From the NCBI GenBank assembly GCA_016713035.1, contig JADJPW010000001.1:868001-932000 (forward strand): a DNA stretch of 64,000 nt. Reading direction: 5' to 3'. The number at the start of each line of letters is the position of its first letter. Position 1 is the stretch's first letter. Shown here in pieces: positions 1 through 10,102 of the stretch. Position numbers and translations under genes: made by a program. This DNA is from Verrucomicrobiaceae bacterium (GTDB lineage: Bacteria; Verrucomicrobiota; Verrucomicrobiia; Verrucomicrobiales; Verrucomicrobiaceae). The notes under the pieces were generated by a model, which saw only the letters and a list, made by a program, of their open reading frames with translations, searched no databases and had not been told where the DNA came from.

Positions 1-258
1 TGCCGCCAGATGATAGCACTCGTCAAACCGCCAGCGTGACACAAGCCGGTAAAGGCCCGGAAAGTTATCCAGGCTGATGGGGTGGAGCACACAGCGCTCG
101 TAGAGATCCTCTGGTGCACCGAATTGGGTGCTGCCTTTGATCTGCTCCAAGCCGGTCTGCCTCATCAGACCATGCACCTCGTAGCCCAGACCGAGCAGAT
201 ACTCTGTTAGATAGGAGCCGTCTTGCCCGGTGATGCCCGTGATGAGCGCACGCTTCAT
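1..258 (-). CDS. gmd: GDP-mannose 4,6-dehydratase, N-terminal part (cut by window edge)
   Basis: The 86 visible residues begin MKRALITGITGQDGSYLTEY, the nucleotide-binding start of an extended SDR that is nearly diagnostic for GDP-mannose 4,6-dehydratase. A conserved CYHLAA segment lies at the left edge. The enzyme converts GDP-mannose to GDP-4-keto-6-deoxymannose, the precursor of GDP-fucose, GDP-rhamnose or GDP-perosamine. The catalytic Tyr-Lys region lies outside the window. ATG at 258 is preceded by a CCACCCAACC leader rather than a Shine-Dalgarno sequence; two other SDR genes here share that leader. It fits the surface-glycan locus that follows. Confidence 0.88.
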   Translation of the reverse strand, partial: MKRALITGITGQDGSYLTEYLLGLGYEVHGLMRQTGLEQIKGSTQFGAPEDLYERCVLHPISLDNFPGLYRLVSRWRFDECYHLAA

Positions 259-301
259 GGTTGGGTGGATATTGATTGGTTACGAAGGATAAGTAGCTTT
301 T

Positions 302-1120
302 TCATCGGTGAAGGGGGACGCACCATGCTTGGTACTCTCCGGGAGGCCGTGCCGCACTGACAGGTAGGCCGTCAAACATCGAAATCGAGTAATCGAGCCT
401 TTCGGCAAGACTCATCAAGACTCGCCTTTCACGGTCATGTTGGTCGGAGATATGCAGTTCCACCATTAGAAAAGGGCGTGCAGCTTCAAGGACTCCAGAG
501 GCCCCGGCGAGCACCTCGTCCGCAGCTCCTTCCACATCAATTTTGATGCAGTTTGGCATTCTTCCATGACTAGCTGCCAGTTCATCCAGGGGCATCGTTT
601 CAACGGTCAAACTAGCGGATGATCCACAATCGAGCTTCACCGCAGACTCGGCAAAGGTACCCATGGTGGCGCGCGTGGTGTCGAAAGAGAAGCTTCGTAG
701 TCCGCCTGAGGCGCTGATGGCCGCCTTGACCATTTGTACTTGCGGGTAGTCTCCCAGTGCCAGATTTGCGGCCAAGGCGCATTGGTTTTCGGGAAGAGGC
801 TCCACCGCCAGGACCATTCCCTTGCTTCCGACCCTTGGAGCAAGCCCGATCGAAAACTGCCCCTGATTGGCACCGATGTCATAAAAGACACCACCTTCTG
901 GCAGATGGTCTGAAAGCAAGGACAGTGCACGACGATGATCTGCCCCTAGCGCGTACATCAGCCCCATACCGGGAGCCACATGAAATCTCGTGCCCGCAGC
1001 AGGGCCGAAAAGCACCCGGCGCACTGCTCCATAGGGATAAATGAGGCGGGCAAGCAAGGAACGCCACCGCTTCGAAGGAGGTGTTTCAGGCAGTCTGGAG
1101 GCGGTTGGGGCAGATTTCAT
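302..1120 (-). CDS. FkbM-family SAM-dependent methyltransferase
   Basis: The 272-residue protein has the FkbM layout: a SAM-binding stretch FYDIGANQGQFSIGLA near residue 80, an acidic loop VLAVEPLPEN, and the downstream motif NCIKIDVEGAADEVLAGA followed by PFLMVELH. FkbM enzymes usually O-methylate sugars or polyketides, and in polysaccharide loci they are thought to methylate glycans. The start overlaps the stop of the upstream glycosyltransferase by 4 nt, indicating translational coupling. It is one of three FkbM paralogues in the locus. The actual acceptor cannot be told from sequence. Confidence 0.85.
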   Translation of the reverse strand: MKSAPTASRLPETPPSKRWRSLLARLIYPYGAVRRVLFGPAAGTRFHVAPGMGLMYALGADHRRALSLLSDHLPEGGVFYDIGANQGQFSIGLAPRVGSKGMVLAVEPLPENQCALAANLALGDYPQVQMVKAAISASGGLRSFSFDTTRATMGTFAESAVKLDCGSSASLTVETMPLDELAASHGRMPNCIKIDVEGAADEVLAGASGVLEAARPFLMVELHISDQHDRERRVLMSLAERLDYSISMFDGLPVSAARPPGEYQAWCVPLHR

Positions 1121-1995
1121 CTCGGCAAGTCAGTCTTCAAGCCAAGTGCCTGCGGGTGACGGCGCAGTTTCAGCCAGCCAAGCACCCCCGTCAAAGGCAG
1201 CGGTGTCCTGAGTCGCAAAATGTTCCAAACCTCTGCGGGTAGCTGGCGCAACGCTAGCCACACTGCACCTGCTTCCCCCTTGAGCAGCACTCGGATGGCG
1301 TAGCGCAGCCCAGTCAAGGCGGCCCAAGGCAGCAAAAGAAGGGGATATCGGCACAGCGGGAACAAAAAAGCGTTCAAGATAGCCCCGGCCACGATTTGCC
1401 GAGGCAGCGTTTCCGGCATCGGATGATCGTGAACCACGCGAAGGCAAGGATCATAAATCACCCGCCCCCCAAGGCAGTGCAATTGAAGGCTCACATCCAC
1501 TTCCTCGAACCCGTAAGCCACCACCCGCGACACAAAACCTTTCGTCCGCAGATACCACGGGCGGTTAAACACACTCCCGCAGCCCGAGAATACCGCGATA
1601 TGATGAAACCCCGCCGCCGCTTTTTCATCAGATAGGGTATCCCAGCTCAGCACTGCTGCCTCAGGAAACTTTTCGATGTCGGCCATCACACGGGCGAAGA
1701 AACCGGGACTCTCCGGAAACGAGTCATCATCAAAGGTCACCACCCACTCGTGCTTTGCCACCCGAATCATGCGGTCCCTAGATCCTCCAGGTCCCAACAA
1801 AGACGCGCTCGCCAGGAGCTTCACCTGCGGAAACAAACCCGAAACCTCATTCATGACTTCCTGGCAGCCCCCATCAATATGTACCACCACCTCGTCAGGA
1901 ACCGGGGAGCAGCCAAATACCACTTCCAGGGTATGAAGCAGCTTCCGCACCCGACGGTGCGCAGGAATGATGACCGTGAGTGGAATGACAGTCAC
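1117..1995 (-). CDS. Family 2 glycosyltransferase (GT-A fold)
   Basis: A GT2 protein beginning VIPLTVIIPAHRR, with the metal-binding FDDDSFPESPGF segment and a second conserved region around GFEEVDVSLQLHCLGG (the ED-type catalytic acid). A hydrophobic C-terminal stretch (LFPLCRYPLLLLPWAALTG) suggests membrane association. It probably adds one sugar to a lipid-linked glycan on the cytoplasmic face. No ATG precedes the GT2 core: a GTG at 1995 is chosen because a G-rich stretch lies about 12 nt upstream; a TTG at 2004 is the alternative. It overlaps the following FkbM gene by 4 nt. Confidence 0.8.
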   Translation of the reverse strand: MTVIPLTVIIPAHRRVRKLLHTLEVVFGCSPVPDEVVVHIDGGCQEVMNEVSGLFPQVKLLASASLLGPGGSRDRMIRVAKHEWVVTFDDDSFPESPGFFARVMADIEKFPEAAVLSWDTLSDEKAAAGFHHIAVFSGCGSVFNRPWYLRTKGFVSRVVAYGFEEVDVSLQLHCLGGRVIYDPCLRVVHDHPMPETLPRQIVAGAILNAFLFPLCRYPLLLLPWAALTGLRYAIRVLLKGEAGAVWLALRQLPAEVWNILRLRTPLPLTGVLGWLKLRRHPQALGLKTDLPR

Positions 1996-2041
1996 AGGGA
2001 ACAAGGAGCCCCCCCACGATGGTGGCGTGAAGCCCCAGGGC

Positions 2042-3476
2042 TCAGGCTGAGACCCGCGCGTGGGGGGCCGGCATTCGTCGAGAAATCGGCTGCCCGCCCG
2101 GCCGACCGATTCGTACGAGATTGGGGATCATGCACAGTCCCCAGGCGGCGAAAACAAGCATGTTGGCAAAGTGGTTCAGGACAACCCCAGCAGTGAGATG
2201 AATTCCTTGGAAACAGAAGCAGGCGAGGAACAAGGCCTTTAATACCGAAGGGGCCGCACGCTTGTAGGCTAGCCAGGTGGACCAGAAGATCCAAATCCGC
2301 AGGGTATACCACGTCAAGAATCCAGCCCAGCCCAGTTCCGCCAGCACCTGACCTGTCTCCGAGTCATAGACCGGACATCTCGACTTGGGCTTTGGGATCT
2401 TGAGTCGATTTCGCATTGCCTCCACCCCTGGGTGAGACATCCCGATGCCATACCCTGCCAGGCCGGCGTCTTTGGAAGCCTGCTGGATCGACCAGAGAGG
2501 AGTGTAAAGACGGGAGGCAGTCGTGTCGTTGGCCGTCCTACGTCTGCCTTCAAATTCGTTGAGCGCATCTTTGAAGAAAATATTCGCCACCAAGGCTACG
2601 ACCGCGATACCTGCGAGAAGATAGCCCAGCGCACCACTTCCTCCTTTCTCGGTTTTCCCCACGCGGGTGATGGTGGTCATGGCCACAAAGATGAGGGTGA
2701 ACAAAATCACCGTAAACCGCCCCTCGCGACCCCGACATAAGCGCGTTGGCAGCCAGCAGCGGCAGGTTGACCAGCAGCAGTATCCATTTCCTCTTGTCCG
2801 TGATCCCGGTGAGAGCCATCGTCAGGCCAAAGAAAAGGATCACAAATGTGGTGTGTCCCGTGATGAAAGAGAAGGTGCCGGTGATTCGGGCTCGCTCAGA
2901 CCCAGTTCCAAAAGTCGCGACCTGCCCGCTGTCCATCATGGCAGTTTGCACATAGCAGTTCAGAGGGGAACTCGGTCCTGCAAAGAACTGTGCCGCGCCC
3001 AGAAGGCAGATCGGGATGGAGATCATGCAATACCAGAATAGTACCCGGGTCAGTTCCTGTCTCGCATGAAAAAGATACGGCATCATGAAGGCCAGGGGCA
3101 CATACCACAGATAGATTTTCACTCCATACACAGCCAGCACCATCGAACCAATGTTTGGATTCAGCGCCCCGACCATGATCAGCATCAAGCAGGCTGAAGA
3201 CACCAGCATCGCCGGTGTCTTTAAATAATACCCCTTCAGATCAAAATCCGGATTGAAGTAGAATTTCAGGTAAGCCCCGAAGAGAATGATGTCCTTACCG
3301 AAATAGACGAGTTCCGAGGCAGCAGGCAGCAGCCATTTGCGAATCGCACCTTCAAACAGAGCCATGATGAAAGCGAGATGAACCGCTCTCCGCCAGCTGA
3401 AAGAGGCTAGCATGTAGCTAAGAAGGAGGCTGCAACCCGCAGCCAGGATCATCATTTCTAAACTTAGTTTGCCCAT
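2042..3476 (-). CDS. O-antigen ligase/polymerase-like membrane protein, frame broken
   Basis: A polytopic membrane protein read in two frames. Residues 1 to about 254 come from ATG 3476 and show repeated hydrophobic helices ending in NALMSGSRGAV, the motif typical of Wzy/WaaL-type O-antigen ligase proteins. The frame then breaks near 2714, and the -1 frame continues with VILFTLIFVAMTTITRV and further helices to 2042. Removing one base (for example one A of AAA at 2714-2716, plus strand) restores a 477-residue protein, a normal family length. The predicted role is polymerising or ligating lipid-linked glycan at the periplasmic face. The break is probably an assembly error, though a real pseudogene is possible. 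Confidence 0.72.
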
Positions 3477-3627
3477 AATATAAAAGTCAGAGACGGAAAA
3501 AGTCGCTTAGAAGTTGGAATTCTGTGTGGAGCACTCTATTTTCACTTTCACCAAGTCATAGACGCGGGGAAAACTGCCGAGGCTGTCTTTGATGATCCTT
3601 GAGAGCATGAGAGTGAATTCAGGAAGC

Positions 3628-4839
3628 CTATATGGAAATGATGCGGCTGAACTGGTTGCGGTAGAGACCCCAGCTGTTTTCTTTGGCAGTGACCAAGGCG
3701 CTTCGACTGGATGATGCTATCATATCCCGTTGATTGTGCAAAACCCCAATTTGGGAAGCCAGCGCCTTGATGTCACCTTCGGGCAGGATAAAACCACTGT
3801 TCTGAGATTCGATCAAAGGCTCCGCCCCTGCTTTGGTGGTCGTGATCACTGGCAGCCCGCATGAAAGTGCCTCACCGATCACCAAGGCCATGCCTTCGTA
3901 GTGCGTGGGCAGCACCAGCAGGTCATGCTTGCGCATCTCAGCCATCACCTGCTCGCGTGAAAGCCCAGAGAGCCAGCGGTGGCGGCTCAGCATGGAATTC
4001 AGAGCCGCACAGTATGTTCCATCCTGAGGGCTGCCGATGAGAGTTAGATCGACCGGAAACTTGAGAAGCCGCAGGCTGGCATCGAGATCCGCCAACCCCT
4101 TTCCCTGCCCCAGAGTTCCCACATAGAGAAGCTTGAGCGGTTTGGTTGCGTCGTGCCGGTGAGCGGCTGCCACATCCGGCTCCGGACAGCCGTAGGGCAC
4201 CACACGAATGTCACGCGGCGGTTGAGGCGCGAGGGCCAGACTATCCCGCACGAAGGCACTGGGAACGATCACCACATCCGCCAGAGCTAGTTCGGCATCA
4301 CGCGAGCGCATTTTCGGTGAGTCTGGGTTCATTTCAGGCAAGGTGACCGCCCAGTCTGGGTAGCGCCATTTTTCGCGTTCGATGATCTCGCGGGTAGCCC
4401 GCCAGTAAGGTGTGGGGAGTTCGTAGATCGTCTTCACACCCCTCGCCCGAGCTGCTTCAAAGGTGATGCGAGCCGTGTCCATGTAGGCGTAAACTGCCGT
4501 TACACCCGAGCGGCGGCTCAAATCCTCCGCCACGGCTTGATCGAATCGCTCCGCCACCTGGTCCATGCCCAGCCAGTTTCCCTTGCCCAGCGTACGGCAC
4601 ATCAATCGGAGCACCTCCCATAAAGGATGGCTACACACGCGGCCGGCCACCATTGGAGGAAGCCGCCGCTTAGAAAGTGTTTCACGAAGACCACGCGGGA
4701 GCATCTTCTCCAGCGTGGGCGGAGGTTTCCAGGCCAGCGTGGTATGAAAGGCCTCCAGCCAGCCGTGCTCCGCCAGACTCCAGGCAGCCTGCCTGCTGTT
4801 GACGTTGCCGGTGACATGGGAAAGAAGGATGCGGGGCAT
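3628..4839 (-). CDS. Family 4 glycosyltransferase (GT-B fold)
   Basis: A 403-residue GT4 protein. The C-terminal Rossmann half shows LKLLYVGTLGQGKGLADLD, DLLVLPTHYEGMALVIGEALSCGLPVITT and GAEPLIES, which make up the EX7E nucleotide-sugar binding motif. The reading frame is open 18 codons further upstream, but MPRILLSHVTGN at 4839 is a typical GT-B N-terminus, and the longer start would overlap the neighbouring FkbM gene. The donor sugar is unknown. The gene sits 10 nt downstream of the FkbM gene in the same operon. A 151-bp gap without a recognisable gene separates its stop from the start of the next gene at 3476. Confidence 0.83.
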   Translation of the reverse strand: MPRILLSHVTGNVNSRQAAWSLAEHGWLEAFHTTLAWKPPPTLEKMLPRGLRETLSKRRLPPMVAGRVCSHPLWEVLRLMCRTLGKGNWLGMDQVAERFDQAVAEDLSRRSGVTAVYAYMDTARITFEAARARGVKTIYELPTPYWRATREIIEREKWRYPDWAVTLPEMNPDSPKMRSRDAELALADVVIVPSAFVRDSLALAPQPPRDIRVVPYGCPEPDVAAAHRHDATKPLKLLYVGTLGQGKGLADLDASLRLLKFPVDLTLIGSPQDGTYCAALNSMLSRHRWLSGLSREQVMAEMRKHDLLVLPTHYEGMALVIGEALSCGLPVITTTKAGAEPLIESQNSGFILPEGDIKALASQIGVLHNQRDMIASSSRSALVTAKENSWGLYRNQFSRIISI

Positions 4840-4849
4840 CGTGCTACAC

Positions 4850-5713
4850 TCAGCCGACTGGATTGATCGCAATAAACCTAGCGTTGTAACCACAAGCCTC
4901 CAGTTCCTCTGTGGTTATGACTTGGTTGTCGAGATTCAGCCACTTGCTGTAGCCGGCTTCGCGCAACAGTCCAAGCACGTTTTGCGGTCTCTTTCCGCGA
5001 TTATTTATCAGCAATCCATGCAGTTCGAGAAACACTGTTGGCTTGAAGTTTCGCAGTGTTTGGAATGCCCCGCGGAGAACCTCCTCTTCAAAACCTTCGA
5101 CATCTATTTTAACGTGAGTGGGCTTAAACCCTGCACTTACCACGGTAGAATCAATTGTAACCTGGGGGACTGTAACCGTGTCAAAACGCTCACCCGCAGG
5201 CACGACCAAATAATCTGCACCGCCGGCTCCAGTGGTTAGCATTTTAAGCTCGCCAACTGACTCACCACAGGCTGCGTTAATTATATCAACCTGGCTTACC
5301 ACATTATTTAATTGTAAGTTTTCTTTGTACACAGCCACCGCATCACTTGAAGCCTCAATTCCAACAACGCGAACCCCTTTTCCACCGTAATGAATAGCGG
5401 CGAGTGTGAAAACTCCCCAATGGGTCCCGACATCCAAAAACTGCATGTTTCGTGTCGCGTGATCGGCAAAGCATTTCATTTCTGCCGCTTGTTCTGGGTC
5501 ATTTTGAAAAACGGAAAACTCGGAACGACAAATTGGGTGACACCGAACCTTCCATCCCTTCATGACCTCCACGTCTGATATTACCCCCATAGAATGCCGG
5601 GCTTTATCAACAAGTCTTCGCAATGTGATTTGAGGCCTGCGAACAGCATTTCGAAACGAGCGTGGCAGCAAGACACGAAGTAGTTTAACAAGTGTGGTCG
5701 GTTGTATTTGCAT
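4850..5713 (-). CDS. FkbM-family SAM-dependent methyltransferase
   Basis: A 287-residue FkbM protein: QFLDVGTHWGVFTLAAIHYG near residue 95 binds SAM, VVGIEASSDAV is the acidic loop, and THVKIDVEGFEEEVLRGAF followed by PTVFLELHG is the FkbM signature. GC content is visibly lower than in flanking genes, with AT-rich codons around 5150-5350, which hints at separate acquisition. It is the second of three FkbM genes in the locus. The likely role is O-methylation of a glycan residue; the substrate is not determinable. Confidence 0.85.
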   Translation of the reverse strand: MQIQPTTLVKLLRVLLPRSFRNAVRRPQITLRRLVDKARHSMGVISDVEVMKGWKVRCHPICRSEFSVFQNDPEQAAEMKCFADHATRNMQFLDVGTHWGVFTLAAIHYGGKGVRVVGIEASSDAVAVYKENLQLNNVVSQVDIINAACGESVGELKMLTTGAGGADYLVVPAGERFDTVTVPQVTIDSTVVSAGFKPTHVKIDVEGFEEEVLRGAFQTLRNFKPTVFLELHGLLINNRGKRPQNVLGLLREAGYSKWLNLDNQVITTEELEACGYNARFIAINPVG

Positions 5714-5724
5714 GTGTGATGAGT

Positions 5725-6734
5725 CTATTTCACCAAATTTTGGATCAATGATAAATATGCTTGGGCGAATTCTTTTTTGTGAAATCGGCTCAGGTGTTTT
5801 GCTGCATGCTCTTGGAAGTTCAGCAAGAGATCAGAATCTCGCATGAGCAATTCTATTCCATCGGCCAATCCTTCAGTCTCTACTGAATTGCAGACCAGTC
5901 CGCACTCGCCAACGGCCTCGGGTAATCCACCTCTAGAAAAAGCAATTGGGACACAACCACACGCGATTCCTCAATCACCACAAGACCGAAGCCTTCTGAA
6001 CATCGGGAAGGAATCACCATGATACGATGGGCATTGAGCGAGCGAGCCAGTTCCTCGCCACGCAGAGGGCCGGTGAAGTCGATCTGATCTTCCACGCCAA
6101 GGCTGGCAGCTTGTTTTTGCAAATGTTCGAGTTCGGGGCCGCTCCCGATCATGGTCAAGCTAGGACGAAGACCTTTGTGCTTCAGCAAGGCCAATGCCTC
6201 GACGAGCACGTCCGCACCTTTGTCGGACACCAACCGCCCCAGGAAGAGATCTCGATCACGCGACACGTCGGGCATCAGGCGGAAGGTTTCGTGGTCGAAG
6301 GGATTGGGAATGACGATGCCGGGATGGCCGAGAAAGCGGTTCACCGCCGCGCTGACGGAAACATTCGCGTTGGCCAGGCCTGTGAGCGCCACCTTGAGGC
6401 GGTCCATCCACTTCACCGGCTTTCCCGTGTCAAAATACCAGCCGTGATGCGTGGCTACCCAAGGTCGCGGGCAGAGACACAGCGTTAAAAACCACCACAG
6501 GCTGATGTTGCCAAAAATCACCACATCCGCCTCACGATGCGCCTCTAAAAGCCGGCCCAGGGATGGCTGGCGGAGCACCTGGAAAGGAAATGCATCGGGT
6601 TTGTCATTCCGTGAGGCCGTCACCACCGTCACCGCATGCCCGGCGCGGGCGAATTCCTCCGCCAGCATCTGCATCACAGCCTCCAAGCCGCCGATGCTCG
6701 GGTAAAAAGGACGTGTGCGTATCAAGATGCGCAT
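5725..6734 (-). CDS. Family 4 glycosyltransferase, frame broken near 5970
   Basis: ATG 6734 starts MRILIRTRPFYPSIGGLEAV, a classic GT4 N-terminus with the GG loop that contacts the acceptor. The frame continues through LFLGRLVSDKGADVLVEAL and CSEGFGLVVIE, then fails. Restoring one G in the two-base G run at 5969-5970 (read as CC on plus) gives EGIACGCVPIAFSRGGLPEAVGE and an uninterrupted end at 5725, for a 336-residue protein. The break falls inside the EX7E donor-site motif. Alternative explanations are a recent inactivating mutation or an assembly error; the latter is favoured because the restored tail is perfectly family-like. Confidence 0.78.
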
Positions 6735-6750
6735 AGTTATAGGTGCAGGC

Positions 6751-9159
6751 TCAGGCAGCCAGTAGCTCCTCATAAATCTCCCGCACCTTCCGGCGGTATT
6801 CGGAAGGCGGAAACTGCGCGGCAAAGGCACGCGCTATGCGGCTATCCTCATCCACGCGGGCAGCATCGGCAGCATACCACATGAGGCGGTCCGCCAGCGC
6901 TTGCGCATCATGCGTCGGCACCCGCCACGAAGGATGCGGCACGGGAGCTCCACAGTGATTCGTCAAAATCACCGGTAGGCCGCAGGCCATCGCCTCCAGG
7001 GCCACAAAGCCGAAGGAATCTCCCAGTGAAGGCAGCACCAGCAGATGCTGCGTGGCGTAAAAATCCCGCAGTTCCTCACGGGATTTGTAGGGCAGCACGG
7101 TGAGCCATTTTTGAACCGGCTCCGCCAGATGGCGGATTTCACCGGCCAACGGCCCCACGATGGAGAGATGCACCGCATCACCCGTCTGCTCCAGCGCCTT
7201 CAAAAGATACGGAATACCCTTCGCCAGCGTGGCCGTGCCCGCAAACATTATCCGCAGAGGCAGTACGGCTGGAGGACGCGGTTTTGATTCAAACCAGAAG
7301 CTCGTATCCAGCCACAGCGGCACCGGGCGCATGCGGGAGACATCCTCGCCGATGCTGGCATAAGCCTCCTTCTGCATCTCGGAGCAGAGCAGGATCACAT
7401 CGGCCAGATTTCGTTCCTGCTGCTTATGCCAGGTCATTTCAGGACTGTCACAGGGCTGCTGAACCGGGAGGCCAAATTCCTCCGCGCCACGCCTTCTCGC
7501 CGCATCCAAAAAGGGTGCGGGAATGCCATGGGCATCCAGCACGCACTTCATGCCGCGTCGTTTCGCCGCCTCAAACCAACTGCGGGAGCAGGTCTCCGCT
7601 CCCACGACGATGCCTGCGTCCGAATGAGCTAGCCTGCGGGCCGCCAGATGCTCGAAAAAAGAATGAAAGCGTGTCGGGTCCACCTTGGCACCACGAGCCC
7701 AGCCTGCCAGCCGCAGGGAAGCCAGCGGCAGCGACAGTTCGATGGTTTTTTCCGGCGGCAAAATCTCGCAGCCTAGAGGATGAGCGGAGGGCAGCCGTAT
7801 GAAGCGCGAGGCCAATCGTCCGAGTTTACCAGGCCCATCAATGACCGAGCATTGCAACCCGCGAAGCTCACCCATCTCCTGCGCCGCGATGGCGAGCTGG
7901 AACACCTCATGCACCCCGATGTAGGCCAGTTCGATACCGGAGCGGCGTGCCGGTGCAGACCATACCGAGGCATTCACGCCGCCGCGCCTTTGATCCACCT
8001 TCTCCAGAGCCTCCCGCAGGCCTTGTGCCGCAAAGGCGGGACCCCACTGATTCACACAGCGCAGGCTTGCTCGACCTGCCCGTTCCGCGAAAGCAGGATC
8101 ACCCGTCACACGGCGGATCGCATCCGCCAGGGAACGCGGGTTCATAGTTTCAAACACCACGCCATTCTCGCCGTGACGTAGCAGATCATCCCATGAGCCA
8201 ACTCGATCACTCAAGATCAACGGCAGGCCCGCATTCATCGCCTCGTTCACCACCATGCCCCACGGCTCGATGCTGGATGGGAGAACCAGCGCATCGCTCA
8301 CATCGAACAAAGCAGGAAGCCGGGACTGCTGCGTGAAGCCGAGGAAGCGCACATCCTCCCCTGCCCGCTCCGCCGCCAACGCACGGATCTCTTTCGAGAA
8401 CGGTCCCTCCCCGCCGATGAGCAAGATGGGGCGAGATTCCTGCGGCAGTTCCTGCTGAAGCAGCCGCATCGCCTCAAAGAGAGTCGGGAGATTCTTTTCC
8501 CAGCTCAGACGGCCGATGAAAAGCAACACCGGACGGCCCTGCTCAAGGCCAAGCGAGCGGCGAAACTCCTCGCGTCCCGCCGCAGCGGCTAGGCAGGCAC
8601 GCTGAAAGTGCTCGTTGTCCGTCACATACGGCACCAGCGAGATGCGATCCTCCGCCACGCCGTAACTGCGATAGAACTCGCGATTCGCCGATCCAATCGC
8701 CAGAAACTGATCCACCTGCGTGAACACACGCGAGAGCACGGCACGGTGCAGCCAGTGCCACAAAATGCCGGGCTTCAGACAACGCAGATGCGTCTCCCCG
8801 CGCAGTAGAATCGGCACCCCGCAGGCATGCGCCGCCATCAGTGCGCCCAAAGCGAAGGCTGTTCCCCAACCATGCACCCACACCACATTCGGTCGGCAGC
8901 GCTTCAGCCACACCTCCGCCACTTTTTTCCATGCCCAGGGCCAGTTTTCCCAGGTCGGTGCCTCCAGAACCTCGTGGGGATAGCCTTCCAGAAGTGGCTT
9001 CTCCCAAGAAATGACCTGCTGGTAATCTCGATCAAAGTAAGCGCCCGCCGTGGAGACATCCCCATAGACCGTGACCACATCCAGACCTGCCGCCACAAAC
9101 TCCCGCAGCATCGGTGTCTGATACTGGATCGGGTGGGAGAGAAAATAGGCCACCTTCAT
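6751..9159 (-). CDS. Tandem two-domain GT-B glycosyltransferase
   Basis: One 802-residue frame encodes two complete GT4 modules. Module 1 (about residues 1-390) starts MKVAYFLSHPIQYQTPML and has FIGRLSWEKNLPTLFEA and PSSIEPWGMVVNEAMNAGLP. Module 2 (about 398-802) starts near SGIELAYIGVHEVFQLAI and has FAGTATLAKGIPYLLKAL and PSLGDSFGFVALEAMACGLP. Such double enzymes can add two successive sugars. The frame is open 89 codons further upstream, but ATG 9159 abuts the stop of the previous gene (TGATG). A GTG (VNASVW) at the module junction near 7971 leaves open that two adjacent genes were originally separate. Confidence 0.8.
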   Translation of the reverse strand: MKVAYFLSHPIQYQTPMLREFVAAGLDVVTVYGDVSTAGAYFDRDYQQVISWEKPLLEGYPHEVLEAPTWENWPWAWKKVAEVWLKRCRPNVVWVHGWGTAFALGALMAAHACGVPILLRGETHLRCLKPGILWHWLHRAVLSRVFTQVDQFLAIGSANREFYRSYGVAEDRISLVPYVTDNEHFQRACLAAAAGREEFRRSLGLEQGRPVLLFIGRLSWEKNLPTLFEAMRLLQQELPQESRPILLIGGEGPFSKEIRALAAERAGEDVRFLGFTQQSRLPALFDVSDALVLPSSIEPWGMVVNEAMNAGLPLILSDRVGSWDDLLRHGENGVVFETMNPRSLADAIRRVTGDPAFAERAGRASLRCVNQWGPAFAAQGLREALEKVDQRRGGVNASVWSAPARRSGIELAYIGVHEVFQLAIAAQEMGELRGLQCSVIDGPGKLGRLASRFIRLPSAHPLGCEILPPEKTIELSLPLASLRLAGWARGAKVDPTRFHSFFEHLAARRLAHSDAGIVVGAETCSRSWFEAAKRRGMKCVLDAHGIPAPFLDAARRRGAEEFGLPVQQPCDSPEMTWHKQQERNLADVILLCSEMQKEAYASIGEDVSRMRPVPLWLDTSFWFESKPRPPAVLPLRIMFAGTATLAKGIPYLLKALEQTGDAVHLSIVGPLAGEIRHLAEPVQKWLTVLPYKSREELRDFYATQHLLVLPSLGDSFGFVALEAMACGLPVILTNHCGAPVPHPSWRVPTHDAQALADRLMWYAADAARVDEDSRIARAFAAQFPPSEYRRKVREIYEELLAA

Positions 9160-10102
9160 CAAGAGGGGGCCTCTCCATCCAGATGGCGCTGGATCAGGCG
9201 CGGTCCCTCCAGCCGGGCCAGCACCGCCGCAGGCAGCGCCGAAAGCCAGCGGCACAGATGAAAAGGAATCACCCACGGCTTGCGCAGGTTGCGCTTGTTG
9301 ACTCCGGCGGAGCGGAGGTCCACTGCCAGCAAATGGGGCAGTGACCGCCAAGTGCAGTGATTGATCAGGAAATACCACGAACCGAAGTAGTGATGCCAGC
9401 CCATCCAGATGGTCTTCTGCGTCCAATGCCGTGCGCCACCATACGCCACGCCGGCTCCGCCGAGGTGGTAGAGCTTCAAATCCGGTCGGTAATGCACCAC
9501 GCGGCCGCTTTTGCGCCAGCGCATCGCGAAATCCGCCTCCTCACGGAAAGCCCCCTTCATGAAGTGCTCGTCCATCCCGCCCACCGCCAAAAAATCCACC
9601 CGCCGCACGCCCATGTTACCTGCCATCACGAAGCAGCCGGTGAAAGGCTTGTCGTAGTTCCTTTTGCAGAACATCCAGCCGTAATCCGCATCGTCCGCAC
9701 GAGGATCACGCATGCTCACGGTCTCGCGCTCACCTTCCAGCACCAGCCCGGAAGTCGCTCGAACCTCGGGATTAGCAAACGCCGCCTGATACGACGCCAC
9801 AAAGTCCCGCTCCACCTCGATGTCATCATCCAGAAACACGATCACCTCTCCCGCCGACTCCAACGCACCGCGATTCCGCGCCATCGAAGCGTTCGGCCCT
9901 CCTGCCTCACCCATTTGATCTGCCCTGCCTCATGCCAGGCTTTCAGCTTCGCCCCTACATCCGGCGGAATGTCCGTGGACTGGTCCACCACCACGATGTC
10001 ACGCGCCGGAGACGTTTGATCCAGCAGCATCTCAACCGTGCGCACCAAAACCTGCCGCCGGTTGAAAGTCGGGATGATACAGGAAATGGTTGAAGTCATC
10101 AT
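9159..10102 (-). CDS. Family 2 glycosyltransferase, frame broken at 9897-9899
   Basis: The N-terminal part (from ATG 10102 or 10099) reads MTSTISCIIPTFNRRQVLV and IVVVDQSTD. The C-terminal part continues in another frame with NASMARNRGALESAGEVIVFLDDDIEVE, the GT2 donor and metal-binding region, and later GAFREEADFAMRWRKSG with the catalytic acid. One additional G in the GGG run (CCC on plus, 9897-9899) joins them as QEGPNASMARNRG and gives 314 residues. The start overlaps the upstream stop as ATGA. It is probably an assembly error rather than a decayed gene, because both halves are fully conserved. Confidence 0.78.
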
